64,000 bases of DNA, taken from positions 1 through 64,000 of the forward strand of contig JADJXF010000020.1 of assembly GCA_016715995.1 (NCBI GenBank), read 5' to 3'. Origin of the DNA: Flavobacteriales bacterium (lineage in GTDB: Bacteria > Bacteroidota > Bacteroidia > Flavobacteriales_F > PHOS-HE28). Below are positions 33,697 to 41,890 of the stretch, piece after piece. The notes under the pieces are model-generated. The model searched no databases. It was not told where the DNA came from and saw only the letters and a list, made by a program, of their open reading frames with translations. The first letter of the stretch is position 1; each line of letters begins with the position of its first letter. A program made the position numbers and the translations under genes.

Positions 33697-34263
33697 CTAA
33701 GTGTTCACGTTCACATTCAAGCTGAAGAAAGAGCTGTCCTTGTCGTAGGGCACGAAGGCGTATTCCAGCTTGCCTCCGCTGCGCCGCGCGATGTCAATCA
33801 TGCCCAGCCCGCCGCCACCGGCAGCGGAATAAGTGCCATCGGCGAGCTTCGCCCTATACCACTCGCGCAGCCCTCCGGCATCGAGCGAATTGATCCGGTC
33901 CAGGTGGCCCTTCAGCTGATCCACGTCCTGCCCGGCCATGAGGTTGCCGGTGAGGACCGAGTAGCCGGTATCCGTGCGTGCGATCATCACCACGCCATGC
34001 GGATCCTTCGCGGACTGGGGTCCATCACCTTCAACGCCCATGGGCCCATGATGATGGTAGAGGTTCTGGAGGCATTCCACCACCACGTTGAAGACGCGCT
34101 TGCGGGCCTTAGGGTCCGGCTCCATTCCGACGAGCTTGCGCTCCACCAAGCCGAGCAGCGCGGTGATTAATTCCGGCGCGAGGATGCCCTTGAAGGAGAG
34201 CATCACGCGGTGGCGCTCCAATTCGTCATACAGGTCGTGGATGCGGTCGAGCAGATCGGCCAT
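33697..34263 (-). CDS. SiaB-family protein kinase (DUF6272)
   Basis: A 188-residue GHKL-type kinase. The N-box-like NVVVECLQNLYHHH and glycine loop AAGGGGLGMIDIARRSGGKL fit the SiaB family, which transfers phosphate to the partner SiaC. The start at MADLLDRIHDLYDEL is preferred; an upstream extension lacks conserved sequence. The siaC gene follows 11 bases downstream, so the two are co-transcribed. The likely opposing phosphatase could be the GAF-PP2C protein at 54871-56094, but that is inference only. Confidence 0.85.
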   Translation of the reverse strand: MADLLDRIHDLYDELERHRVMLSFKGILAPELITALLGLVERKLVGMEPDPKARKRVFNVVVECLQNLYHHHGPMGVEGDGPQSAKDPHGVVMIARTDTGYSVLTGNLMAGQDVDQLKGHLDRINSLDAGGLREWYRAKLADGTYSAAGGGGLGMIDIARRSGGKLEYAFVPYDKDSSFFSLNVNVNT

Positions 34264-34412
34264 AAGCAGGGGGCAGGGAATCACACAAAGCAAGGCCGGG
34301 AGATCATGGCGGCAGATCGCATGTGAATCGGAGTTATCCACGCGGGCGTGTCAGCCTCGCGGAGGCCGCGCGGTTACTTTCACCGCCCCGCCGACGCGGG
34401 TGAGTGAAGCCC

Positions 34413-35162
34413 ATGGGCTGGTACAGGCATTGGTTCGGGACCCCCTACTACAAGCTGCTCTACGGCCATCGCGATGATGCGGAGGCTGCTGCTTGGGTCG
34501 AAGCGATCATGCAACGATGGAAGCTCCCGGCAGGGGCGCGGCTGCTCGATCTTGCCTGCGGACGTGGACGGCACGCGCGCTGGTTCACTTCGCGGGGACT
34601 GCGGGTCACCGGCGCCGACATCTCGCCGGAGAGCATCGCGGAAGCGAGGACCCTTGTGCCTGGCGCGGAGTTCGTGGTGCACGATATGCGAGATCCGAGC
34701 CCCGAGGCGCGCTTCGATGCCGTCTGCTGCCTGTTCACCAGTCTGGGCTACTTCGATTCGCTCACAGACGATCAGCGCGTGTTTGATGCAGTGAGTTCCA
34801 TGATCGTGCCTGGTGGATGTTTCGTGGTCGATTTCATGAATACAGAGGTGGTGCTTCGCGACCTGGTGCCGAGCGAGTTCGTGGAGGGCAGCGGTGTGCG
34901 GTTCCGGATCGATCGGTTCGTGGAGAAGGATCCCGCTCATACGGGACAGGTTGTGCTGGTGAAGCGGATCACAGCGGACGATAACGGGTGCCGGCATCAG
35001 TTCGAGGAGCGCGTGCAAGCGCTGGCACCGGAGCAGTTGGAGCGCATGGCCGTGAAAGCCGGATTGGTCATCGAGGACCGGACGGATGGGCCGGAAACCG
35101 CGCCGTTCGATCCGGAGCGATCGTCCCGTTTCGTTCTTTGGACCCGGAAACCCGAGGCATGA
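34413..35162 (+). CDS. Class I SAM-dependent methyltransferase
   Basis: A 249-residue soluble enzyme. Motif I is RLLDLACGRGRHARWF, the acidic residue that binds the SAM ribose is in VTGADISPESI, and VHDMRDPSPEARFDAVCCLF follows. This is the standard Rossmann methyltransferase fold; the N-terminal FGTPYYKLLYGHRDDAEA block is conserved in an uncharacterised Bacteroidota group. Substrate unknown. ATG at 34413 was chosen; an in-frame GTG three codons before is also possible. Its stop overlaps the ZIP gene start (ATGA). Confidence 0.88.
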   Translation: MGWYRHWFGTPYYKLLYGHRDDAEAAAWVEAIMQRWKLPAGARLLDLACGRGRHARWFTSRGLRVTGADISPESIAEARTLVPGAEFVVHDMRDPSPEARFDAVCCLFTSLGYFDSLTDDQRVFDAVSSMIVPGGCFVVDFMNTEVVLRDLVPSEFVEGSGVRFRIDRFVEKDPAHTGQVVLVKRITADDNGCRHQFEERVQALAPEQLERMAVKAGLVIEDRTDGPETAPFDPERSSRFVLWTRKPEA

Positions 35163-35869
35163 TCCCAATCGTCGCCCTTCTCTTCTTCGCACTGCCGATG
35201 CTCGCCGGTGCCAGCGTGAAGGTGCTCCGGCCCGACCAGAAGTGGCTGCGCCTGCTGCTCTCCTTCAGTGGCGCTTTCCTGGTGAGCGTGGTGTTCCTGC
35301 ACATGCTCCCGGAGTTGTATGCCGAGGAAGGAGCCATGATCGGCGCCTGGGTGCTCGGCGGATTCCTGCTCCAGGTGGTGCTGGAGTTCTTCAGCGAAGG
35401 CATTGAGCATGGCCACATCCATGTGCATGCGAAAGGAGGGAAGGCGCATGCGCTGCCCTTGCTCACCCTCGCCAGCCTCTGCCTTCACTCGTTCACCGAA
35501 GGCATGCCCTTCGCGGATGCCACGGTCGCCAGGAACATGCCCTTCCTGATTGGCGTGGTGTTGCACAAGGTGCCCATGGCAATTGCGCTGGCCACGGTGC
35601 TCCTGCGCTCCGGTGTCGCTTCTTCCTCCAGTTGGCTCATGCTTGTGCTCTTCGCCTTGGCCGCCCCAGCCGGTATCGGCGCGGGGCATCTTGCCGGCGC
35701 TTGGATGGATGGACATTTCCTGCATCACATGCTCGGCCTGGCCATCGGCATGCTGCTGCACATCGGCACCACCATCATCTTCGAGAGCGCGCCCGAGCAC
35801 CGCTTCAATGCGACGCGCTTCGTGGCCGTGGTGGTGGGGGTTGTGCTGGCAGCTCTCTCGATTCACTGA
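35159..35869 (+). CDS. ZIP family metal transporter
   Basis: A 236-residue inner-membrane protein with about eight helices. The family core motifs HSFTEGMPFADA (helix 4) and GVVLHKVPMAIALATVL (helix 5) hold the His/Glu residues that bind zinc or iron. A His-rich loop (EHGHIHVHAKGGKAH) before helix 4 is a typical metal sensor. It imports Zn2+ or a similar divalent ion. The ATG overlaps the methyltransferase stop, so it is translationally coupled to it. Confidence 0.9.
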   Translation: MIPIVALLFFALPMLAGASVKVLRPDQKWLRLLLSFSGAFLVSVVFLHMLPELYAEEGAMIGAWVLGGFLLQVVLEFFSEGIEHGHIHVHAKGGKAHALPLLTLASLCLHSFTEGMPFADATVARNMPFLIGVVLHKVPMAIALATVLLRSGVASSSSWLMLVLFALAAPAGIGAGHLAGAWMDGHFLHHMLGLAIGMLLHIGTTIIFESAPEHRFNATRFVAVVVGVVLAALSIH

Positions 35870-35909
35870 TTTTCCGCATGCGCATACGGATCCCGGATTC
35901 GTTGCGTTA

Positions 35910-35931
35910 CTTTGTCACGCAAAGCACTTTG
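35910..35931 (+). promoter_or_regulatory. Operator-like overlapping inverted repeats
   Basis: Three alternating half-sites, ctttg / caaag / ctttg, lie at 35910-35914, 35920-35924 and 35927-35931, directly before the ATG at 35937. They form two overlapping palindromes. The operon it precedes encodes a winged-helix regulator (36605), making autoregulation an attractive guess. Confidence 0.45.
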
Positions 35932-35936
35932 CAATC

Positions 35937-36608
35937 ATGGCTGAACACGAGCATTTGCAGGAACTGGCCCGGATTCGTGGGCTGATGGATCGAAGCACCC
36001 GATTCCTGAGCCTCAGCGGCCTGAGTGGGGTGATTGCCGGGGTGGCAGCGCTGGTGGGTGCCTTGGCGGCACGAGAGCATCACAGGGCACTCTATTGGAA
36101 CGGGCGCACCCATGATCTGAGCAGCATTCAGGAGTATTCTCCAGCGCGCTGGCTTGATTCGGGCATTGGGGAGCATATCAACTTCCTGTTCGTTGACGGC
36201 ATGCTCGTGCTTATGGTGGCATTGCTCGGCGCGTTCTGGTTCACTTGGCGGAGGAGCAAAAGCACAGGTCAGAGCCTTTGGGACGGGAGCGCCAAGCGCC
36301 TGCTATGGAATCTGATGATTCCACTGGCAGCCGGCGGACTGTTCGCATTAGCCCTTCTCTTTAGCGGAGCCGTCCTCATGGTGCCTTCGGCCACGCTGGT
36401 CTTCTACGGGCTGGCACTGCTCAATGCCTCGAAGTACACGCTCGATGAGATCCGGTGGCTGGGCCTGAGCGAAGCCGCGCTCGGTGTGGTGGCGGCCTTC
36501 TGGCCCACAGCGGGACTGTTCTTCTGGGCATTGGGCTTCGGAGTGCTGCACATCTTCTATGGCGGCCTCATGTACCTGCGGCACGAGCATGCGCAAGCGG
36601 CGGCATGA
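35937..36608 (+). CDS. Hypothetical membrane protein in a regulator/DUF4173 module
   Basis: A 223-residue protein beginning MAEHEHLQELARIRGLMDRSTRFLS-like, with five to six hydrophobic helices (for example GVIAGVAALVGAL, GMLVLMVALLGAFWF, ATLVFYGLALLNASKY). The cytoplasmic start followed by a two-helix bundle is seen in Bacteroidota proteins encoded next to a small winged-helix regulator; no function is known to me. The next gene begins in an ATGA overlap, so the two are coupled. Chosen start is the first ATG after the operator-like repeats. Confidence 0.72.
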   Translation: MAEHEHLQELARIRGLMDRSTRFLSLSGLSGVIAGVAALVGALAAREHHRALYWNGRTHDLSSIQEYSPARWLDSGIGEHINFLFVDGMLVLMVALLGAFWFTWRRSKSTGQSLWDGSAKRLLWNLMIPLAAGGLFALALLFSGAVLMVPSATLVFYGLALLNASKYTLDEIRWLGLSEAALGVVAAFWPTAGLFFWALGFGVLHIFYGGLMYLRHEHAQAAA

Positions 36609-36892
36609 TCGAACAGCTTAATAAAGCCTTCGAGAGCCGGGTGCGCTTGGGCATCATGGCCGTGCTCGTCGTGAACGAATGGGTGGACCATGCGCAATTG
36701 AAGGAGCTGCTCGGCGTTACCGACGGCAACCTGGCCAGCCACCTGGCAGCGCTGGAGGACTTGAACTACGTGCAGGTGCGAAAACGCTTCATCGGCCGCA
36801 GACCCAATACCAGCTACAAAGCTACCGTTAGCGGCACGCGCGCCTTCCGCGAACATCTCGACGCGATTGAGCGGTTGATCCCCAAACCCTGA
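36605..36892 (+). CDS. Winged-helix transcriptional regulator
   Basis: A 95-residue DNA-binding protein: FESRVRLGIMAVLVVNEWV, then LKELLGVTDGNLASHLAALEDLNYVQVRKRF is a textbook winged helix of the HTH_34/ArsR-MarR-like group. It probably represses its own operon through the CTTTG/CAAAG repeats upstream of the preceding gene. The start overlaps the stop of the membrane-protein gene. The DUF4173 gene follows four bases on. Confidence 0.88.
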   Translation: MIEQLNKAFESRVRLGIMAVLVVNEWVDHAQLKELLGVTDGNLASHLAALEDLNYVQVRKRFIGRRPNTSYKATVSGTRAFREHLDAIERLIPKP

Positions 36893-36896
36893 ACCC

Positions 36897-38456
36897 ATGA
36901 CAGCATTCACCCAATGGTTGAGGCAGCGTTCAGCGCTGGTCATCGCCTTGCTCGCTGCATTCATCTTCGATCGCCTGTTCTACGGAATGGAGATCGGGGT
37001 GAACCTCTTCGCATTCGTCCTACTCGTCGTCGCACTGGTTGTTCACAGCGTAGGCTGGTCGTCCTTGTCGCTGCCTGCGCGCATCGCGATGGTTGGAGCG
37101 TTGCTTGCAGGTGCGATGACGGTGGTTCATCATAGCGTCATCGCGCCGATCATGGCCATCCTCGCCTTGCTGTGGTTCAGCGCGCTCGCGCATGAACCTG
37201 CGCTGCGCAGCCTGCCCTTTGCGGCATTCCAGGTCCTGGCGAATTACCTCGCACTGCCGATGGCAGCCTTGGATGGGACGGGCGAACTGATACCGCAACG
37301 GTCTTCAGCGCGGTTGGGCTGGCGGTGGGCGCGCTTAAGCGTGCTGCCGCTAATCGTGGGTATCGTCTTCTTCCAGCTCTATCGCGTAGGCAATCCGAAG
37401 TTCGAGCACCTCACCGCCGGATTCCTGCAAGGCTTATGGGATGCGTTCTCCAGCGTGTTCGAGCTCGTCTTCACCGCGCATGCGCTATTCTTCCTGTTCG
37501 CGCTGGCCGTCTGCGCTGGCCTATTGAAGCGGTATGCTCCAGCGTTGGTGCTGCAGGTGGAGCAGCAATGGTCCGACACATTGCGGCGGATGCGCAACAA
37601 GCGCCCGCACTGGATGGCGCCGCTCGGCATGGATCCACTGGAACGGGAGCGCCGTCGGGGCATCCTTCTGCTCATGCTCGTGAACGCGTTGCTGCTCGTG
37701 GTGAACGCCATTGATATCAACTGGGTGTGGTTCGGCTTCGAAGTGCCACCGGATTTCAGCCTGAAGCAATTCGTGCATGAGGGAACCTACGCGCTCATCT
37801 TCAGCATCCTGCTCAGCATGGTGGTGGTGCTGTGGCTCTTTCGCGGGAATCAGAATTTCTATTGGCGCAACAGGTGGCTCAAGCGCCTCGCCATGCTCTG
37901 GGTCGCACAGAACGCGGTGCTCGGCATCTCTGTCTTCCTGCGCAACTGGCATTACATCAGCTTCCATGGCTTGGCCTATAAGCGCATAGGGGTCATCGTC
38001 TTCCTGCTGCTGGTGGTGGTGGGGCTGGTCACGCTCTTTGTCAAGGTGCAGCATCGTAAGAGCCTCTTCCATCTGCTCCGGGTGAATACATGGGCGGCAT
38101 TTGCCGTGCTCATCGGACTCACCATGGTGGATTGGGACAGCTTCATCGTCAAGGTGAATCTGCGGCACACCAACCCGGGCGAGATCGACATCGACAATTA
38201 CCTCGCGATGAGTGACAAGGTGCTGCCGCTGCTGTATGCCAACCTCGAGCTCGTGGAGCAACAGATGGAGCGCCATCGGCAGAATCGGGTGCGTTGGGTG
38301 GACTATTTGGAGCCCCAGGCCTTTCGCGATGCGCTCGATGCCAAGCGCGACCGGTTCCTTGAACGCCATGGCGGCCAGCATTGGCAGGAGCGCAACCTCG
38401 CGGATGAGCGAACAGCGCGTGAACTGGACCTGCTCGCATGGAAGACGCAGCCATGA
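36897..38456 (+). CDS. DUF4173 family membrane protein
   Basis: A 519-residue integral membrane protein with about eleven helices and a soluble C-terminus of about 90 residues. NAIDINWVWFGFEVPPDFSL, KQFVHEGTYALIFSILLS and VNLRHTNPGEIDIDNYLAM are characteristic of DUF4173, a family of unknown function common in Bacteroidota and Firmicutes. It is encoded four bases after a winged-helix regulator, an arrangement that suggests regulated expression of the module. The stop is overlapped by the next gene. Confidence 0.85.
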   Translation: MTAFTQWLRQRSALVIALLAAFIFDRLFYGMEIGVNLFAFVLLVVALVVHSVGWSSLSLPARIAMVGALLAGAMTVVHHSVIAPIMAILALLWFSALAHEPALRSLPFAAFQVLANYLALPMAALDGTGELIPQRSSARLGWRWARLSVLPLIVGIVFFQLYRVGNPKFEHLTAGFLQGLWDAFSSVFELVFTAHALFFLFALAVCAGLLKRYAPALVLQVEQQWSDTLRRMRNKRPHWMAPLGMDPLERERRRGILLLMLVNALLLVVNAIDINWVWFGFEVPPDFSLKQFVHEGTYALIFSILLSMVVVLWLFRGNQNFYWRNRWLKRLAMLWVAQNAVLGISVFLRNWHYISFHGLAYKRIGVIVFLLLVVVGLVTLFVKVQHRKSLFHLLRVNTWAAFAVLIGLTMVDWDSFIVKVNLRHTNPGEIDIDNYLAMSDKVLPLLYANLELVEQQMERHRQNRVRWVDYLEPQAFRDALDAKRDRFLERHGGQHWQERNLADERTARELDLLAWKTQP

Positions 38457-38932
38457 GCGACATCCGGTTCATCCGGCGCTGGCTCGCCTTCTTCATGGCG
38501 GCGCTGATCATCAGTGGGCTGACCGCCGTGCCTCTGGAATGGCTCACGGGCCTTCTCGCCGCATGGACCGCCCCGTTCGGCGGGCCCTTGAGCGAGTGGG
38601 CGATGTTTGCCGCGGAGGCAGTTGGGCATGTAGGTGACACGTACCCGATGCTCTTCTACGGCACCGATTGGCTGGCCTTCGCGCACATCATGATCGCACT
38701 GGCTTTCATCGGACCTTACCGTGACCCGGTGCGCAACAACTGGGTTGTGGAGTGGGGGCTTTGGTGCTGCTTGCTGGTGCTGCCGCTTGCGTTCTTGTGG
38801 GCGCCGTACCGAGGCATCCCCTTCTTCTGGCGATGCGTCGACGCCTCTTTCGGCGTGACCGGGGCTCTGCCGCTCTGGCTGGTGCGTCAACGGATCCATC
38901 GGATGGCGCAACTGTCGATGAAACCCGCTTGA
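38453..38932 (+). CDS. Hypothetical four-helix membrane protein
   Basis: A 159-residue protein beginning MSDIRFIRRWLAFFMAALII with four predicted helices. The short charged link LAFIGPYRDPVRNNWVVEWG between helices two and three is the best-marked feature. I do not recognise a family. ATG overlaps the DUF4173 stop, marking it as part of the same operon; an in-frame ATG five codons upstream is possible but would deepen the overlap. Confidence 0.7.
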   Translation: MSDIRFIRRWLAFFMAALIISGLTAVPLEWLTGLLAAWTAPFGGPLSEWAMFAAEAVGHVGDTYPMLFYGTDWLAFAHIMIALAFIGPYRDPVRNNWVVEWGLWCCLLVLPLAFLWAPYRGIPFFWRCVDASFGVTGALPLWLVRQRIHRMAQLSMKPA

Positions 38933-38934
38933 CC

Positions 38935-39861
38935 ATGCTCGGCGCTCGATTCAGCCAGCTGCTCTGGGCCTCGTTGATCCTGGTGATGGCGTGCGCCATC
39001 GCATTTTCCCCGGATGATTTCCTGCCCATGATGGCACGCTCCTTCGCCTTATGGTGGTGCGTCGGTCTGGCGGGTGTGTTATTGCTTGCTTTCTGGAAGC
39101 GGCGCGCTTGGATCGCAATGTCCTCAGGGCTGGGCGTAGCGCTCGTGCTGCCTCTGATTCATGTCCCCTCGCAACAGTCATTGTTGGTCCCAGGCGCTGG
39201 CGGTCTGCGCATCGCGCACCTGAATGTGCTTCAGCCCAACATGCAGCACGAGGAGGTGATCGCTGCCGTGCTCCGCACCGACGCCGATCTCATCAGCGTG
39301 CAGGAGGTGAGCCCAGAATGGGCGGCTGTATTGCGTGCTTCGTTGGGCCGGCTCTTTCCGCACCAGTTGATCGCACCTCGCTCGGATTGCTATGGCATCG
39401 CGCTGCTGAGCAGAAGGCCATTGCGCCAAGCGCGCATCATTACCATGGCCGGTGCGCCTTTGATCGAGGCGGAGGTCGAGTTGGACGGCTCGCCCGTGCG
39501 GATCTTCACAGTGCATGCCAGCTCACCGGGGGGCTATGGCCATTTCCGTCGGCGCAACGCGCAGTTGGCGGAGCTGGCGCACCGCATCGCGAGCAGCATG
39601 CAGCCCACGGTCATTGTTGGCGACCTCAACACCGTGCATTGGGACGATGCCTATCGGCGCTTCTGCGCGGTGAGCGGCGCGCGCCCCATGAATTCTCCAC
39701 TGACCGCCACCTGGCCTGCGATTGGCCCCTTGGCCTTGATCCCGCTCGATCACGTGCTCGTGGCGGGTGGATTGGAGCCGGTGGGCATCAGCACCTTTCC
39801 AATCGCAGGCAGCGACCATCGCGGATTGCTGGCTGGAATACGCCTCGCCCATGCGTCCTGA
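38935..39861 (+). CDS. Membrane-anchored endonuclease/exonuclease/phosphatase family protein
   Basis: A 308-residue protein with two or three N-terminal membrane helices followed by an EEP catalytic domain. RIAHLNVLQPNM provides the metal-site Asn, DLISVQEVSPEW the Glu, FTVHASSPGG a conserved His, VIVGDLNTVHWDD the Asp/Asn pair, and AGSDHRGLLAGI the terminal catalytic His. The EEP fold includes DNases and phospholipid or nucleotide phosphodiesterases; the membrane anchor and outward location suggest an extracytoplasmic phosphoester substrate. The start lies two bases after the previous stop. Confidence 0.88.
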   Translation: MLGARFSQLLWASLILVMACAIAFSPDDFLPMMARSFALWWCVGLAGVLLLAFWKRRAWIAMSSGLGVALVLPLIHVPSQQSLLVPGAGGLRIAHLNVLQPNMQHEEVIAAVLRTDADLISVQEVSPEWAAVLRASLGRLFPHQLIAPRSDCYGIALLSRRPLRQARIITMAGAPLIEAEVELDGSPVRIFTVHASSPGGYGHFRRRNAQLAELAHRIASSMQPTVIVGDLNTVHWDDAYRRFCAVSGARPMNSPLTATWPAIGPLALIPLDHVLVAGGLEPVGISTFPIAGSDHRGLLAGIRLAHAS

Positions 39862-40585
39862 TATCCGAAGGGCGATCATCTGGATGGCCGCTTTCTACGC
39901 CGCCATGGCCTACCTGGAGAGCGCTGTCGTGGTCTATCTCCGCGCGCTGTACTACCCCGAAGGCTTCGACTTCCCTCTCGTTCCCATGGACCGGTCGCTG
40001 GTCTCCACGGAAATCTGGCGGGAAGCGGCGACCCTCTTCATGCTGCTGGCTCCGGCCGCGCTCATCACCCGCTCGGCGCTGGAGCGCTTCGCGTGGTTCT
40101 GCTTCGGCTTCGGCATTTGGGACCTGTTCTATTACATCTGGCTCAAGGTGCTCCTTGATTGGCCGGCGAATGTGATGAGCCGGGACCTGCTCTTCCTCAT
40201 CCCCGTGCCGTGGGTTGGACCGGTGTGGGCCCCCTGCGCGATATCACTTGGATTGATCGCCCTAGCTCTACTGATCCTCCGAGGACGCTCGCGCAGCAGT
40301 GCCTACAGGTTCGACCCTTGGACCTGGGCGCTCCTGATACTTGGCGCACTGTTCTTCGTGGTCTCCTTCACCATCGATCCGCTGCTGCGCGTGGAAGGGC
40401 TGGATGCGCTGCGCAGCACGAGCACCTTGGGTGATGCTGGCGCGCGGGCCTTGATGAACGGTAGGGAGTACATCCCTGAACGCTATCCGTTGATCTGGTT
40501 CGTCGCGGGCACCGTGGTGGCAACCCTCGGCCTATGGCGTGCGTCAAGGATTCCCCGGGCGGATGGGCGCGCCCAGGACCGTTGA
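39851..40585 (+). CDS. Hypothetical polytopic membrane protein
   Basis: A 244-residue protein with about six helices, starting MRPDIRRAIIWMAAFYAAMAY. The FCFGFGIWDLFYYIWLKVLL block and the polar PVPWVGPVWAPC loop are distinctive, but no family is recognised. It overlaps the end of the EEP gene by 11 bases, showing the same operon. No catalytic motif is visible. Confidence 0.7.
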   Translation: MRPDIRRAIIWMAAFYAAMAYLESAVVVYLRALYYPEGFDFPLVPMDRSLVSTEIWREAATLFMLLAPAALITRSALERFAWFCFGFGIWDLFYYIWLKVLLDWPANVMSRDLLFLIPVPWVGPVWAPCAISLGLIALALLILRGRSRSSAYRFDPWTWALLILGALFFVVSFTIDPLLRVEGLDALRSTSTLGDAGARALMNGREYIPERYPLIWFVAGTVVATLGLWRASRIPRADGRAQDR

Positions 40586-40635
40586 AAACCCGTAACCCCA
40601 TCGGGCGCAACCTCGTTCAAGCGGTGCGTCTTCCG

Positions 40636-40959
40636 ATGGAAAACAAGCAGAAAATGGTCACTGAAGCGCGCCTCTTCCTGCGGCTGGGTGTATTGTCCAC
40701 GCTGGGATTCATCTTCTACTACGCGCACCTGTTCTTCGGCCTGCTCAACAATGTGGTGCTGTTCAAGACCTTGGCAATCACATTCCTCCTTGCCACCATT
40801 CCGTTGCCGGTCATCGCGATGAACAATAAGCGGCTCTTCCCAGAGCTTTCTTCCAGCGGCAAGCAGATCCTTCGGTTGGTGACAGCATTGCTGCTGTTCC
40901 ACCATTTCCTCATGACCTTCATCTTCGTCATGTTCCTGCGTGGCGAAGCGGTGATGTGA
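40636..40959 (+). CDS. Small hypothetical membrane protein
   Basis: A 107-residue protein with three predicted helices (for example LGVLSTLGFIFYYAHLFFGL and FLLATIPLPVIAM). The middle contains a short charged turn (NNKRLFPELSSSGKQ). No family recognised. It follows the previous gene by 50 bases, and the next gene has its own TAGCTTTG promoter element, so this may be the last gene of the plus-strand run. Confidence 0.65.
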   Translation: MENKQKMVTEARLFLRLGVLSTLGFIFYYAHLFFGLLNNVVLFKTLAITFLLATIPLPVIAMNNKRLFPELSSSGKQILRLVTALLLFHHFLMTFIFVMFLRGEAVM

Positions 40960-40975
40960 GGGCTTACAGCGCGGG

Positions 40976-40983
40976 TAGCTTTG
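40976..40983 (+). promoter_or_regulatory. -7 element for the NRDE gene
   Basis: TAGCTTTG, an exact TAnnTTTG match, ends six bases before the NRDE ATG. Such closeness implies a leaderless or near-leaderless transcript. Confidence 0.5.
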
Positions 40984-40989
40984 CCCGCC

Positions 40990-41721
40990 ATGTGCCTGAT
41001 TGCGATCGCCTATAAGAGCCATCCTCGTTTCCCGTTAATCGTCGCGGCCAATCGCGATGAGTTCCTCGACCGCTCGGCTGCGCCCGCGCATTTCTGGCCT
41101 GCGGAACCGCATGTGCTCGCCGGACGCGATCATCGTGCAGGCGGCACTTGGCTCGGCGTCACCACCACGGGCCGGTTCGCGGCGCTAACGAATTATCGCG
41201 ATCTGAGGCGTCCGGCAGTACAGGGTCCCTCACGCGGTGTGTTGGTTCGACAGGCGTTGGAGAACGGATTTGAGCCTATCGGAACCGAGGTCTACGATGG
41301 TTTCAACCTGCTTCATGGCACTGTGGACGTGCTCCGCTACCATAACAACATCATCGGTGATGATGAAGTGTTACCCGCGGGTGTCCACGGCCTGAGCAAT
41401 CACCTGTTGAATACGCCATGGCCCAAGGTGGAGCGGGCCAAACAAGCTTTAGCCAGCATCGTTTTGGAGGCGGACCCATCCGCAGAGGCGATGTTTCAGC
41501 TGCTTGCGGATGACAGCATGGCACCGGATAACACGCTGCCTGACACCGGCCTGGACCTTGAACGAGAACGGGCCTTGAGCGCCATCTGCATCCGATTCCC
41601 CGGCTATGGCACGCGCTGCTCAACGGTGGTGATGGTTGATGAACGGGGAGAGGTGTACTTCGAAGAGCGCGTTCTGGAGCCTTTCGGGGTGTCGCGTCAT
41701 CGGTTCCGATTGGAGGCCTGA
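40990..41721 (+). CDS. NRDE family protein (TANGO2-like)
   Basis: A 243-residue cytoplasmic protein with the family's start MCLIAIAYKSHPRFPLIVAANRDEF: Cys2 is the predicted N-terminal nucleophile after Met removal and NRDE names the family. GGTWLGVTTTGRFAALTNYR and GVHGLSNHLLNTPWPKVE are further conserved blocks. The human relative TANGO2 is linked to mitochondrial lipid or haem handling; bacterial roles are not established. ATG at 40990 is required to put Cys in position 2. Confidence 0.92.
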   Translation: MCLIAIAYKSHPRFPLIVAANRDEFLDRSAAPAHFWPAEPHVLAGRDHRAGGTWLGVTTTGRFAALTNYRDLRRPAVQGPSRGVLVRQALENGFEPIGTEVYDGFNLLHGTVDVLRYHNNIIGDDEVLPAGVHGLSNHLLNTPWPKVERAKQALASIVLEADPSAEAMFQLLADDSMAPDNTLPDTGLDLERERALSAICIRFPGYGTRCSTVVMVDERGEVYFEERVLEPFGVSRHRFRLEA

Positions 41722-41739
41722 GCAACATTTCGCCGAGCC

Positions 41740-41890
41740 CAGCCGTTAAACATGCAGGTCCAAAGGGACCGAAAGACATACCCGGTCGCAAGGAGCAATG
41801 CCCATCGGCGCTATAAGCTCCCTTCCAGGCCCGTAAGCCGGGAGACTCGGGATACCCAGGGACCCGCCCCGTAAGGCGGGTCCCGCCTTT
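41740..41890 (+). ncRNA. Candidate structured RNA with intrinsic terminator
   Basis: No credible protein gene occupies this stretch, but several local stems do: ggtcc/ggacc near 41758, gaccg/cggtc just after it, ggagc/gctcc around 41795-41822 and cccg/cggg after that. A perfect 10-base terminator hairpin at 41859-41884, followed by gccttttcc, closes the region in the plus direction. It could be a trans-acting RNA or a 6S-like RNA; no known Rfam core was recognised. The minus-strand 106-codon frame here is Pro/Arg/Ser-rich and unlikely to be a protein. Confidence 0.35.
41859..41884 (+). terminator. Rho-independent terminator of the candidate RNA
   Basis: Arms gggacccgcc and ggcgggtccc with a 6-base loop, then gccttttcc. 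It is 138 bases after the NRDE stop, too far to be that gene's ordinary terminator, which supports a separate transcript. Confidence 0.75.

Noticed and set aside
34334..34342. ttatccacg, a DnaA-box-like sequence
   Set aside because: Only a single box, without neighbours, an AT-rich element or dnaA/dnaN genes; not an origin.
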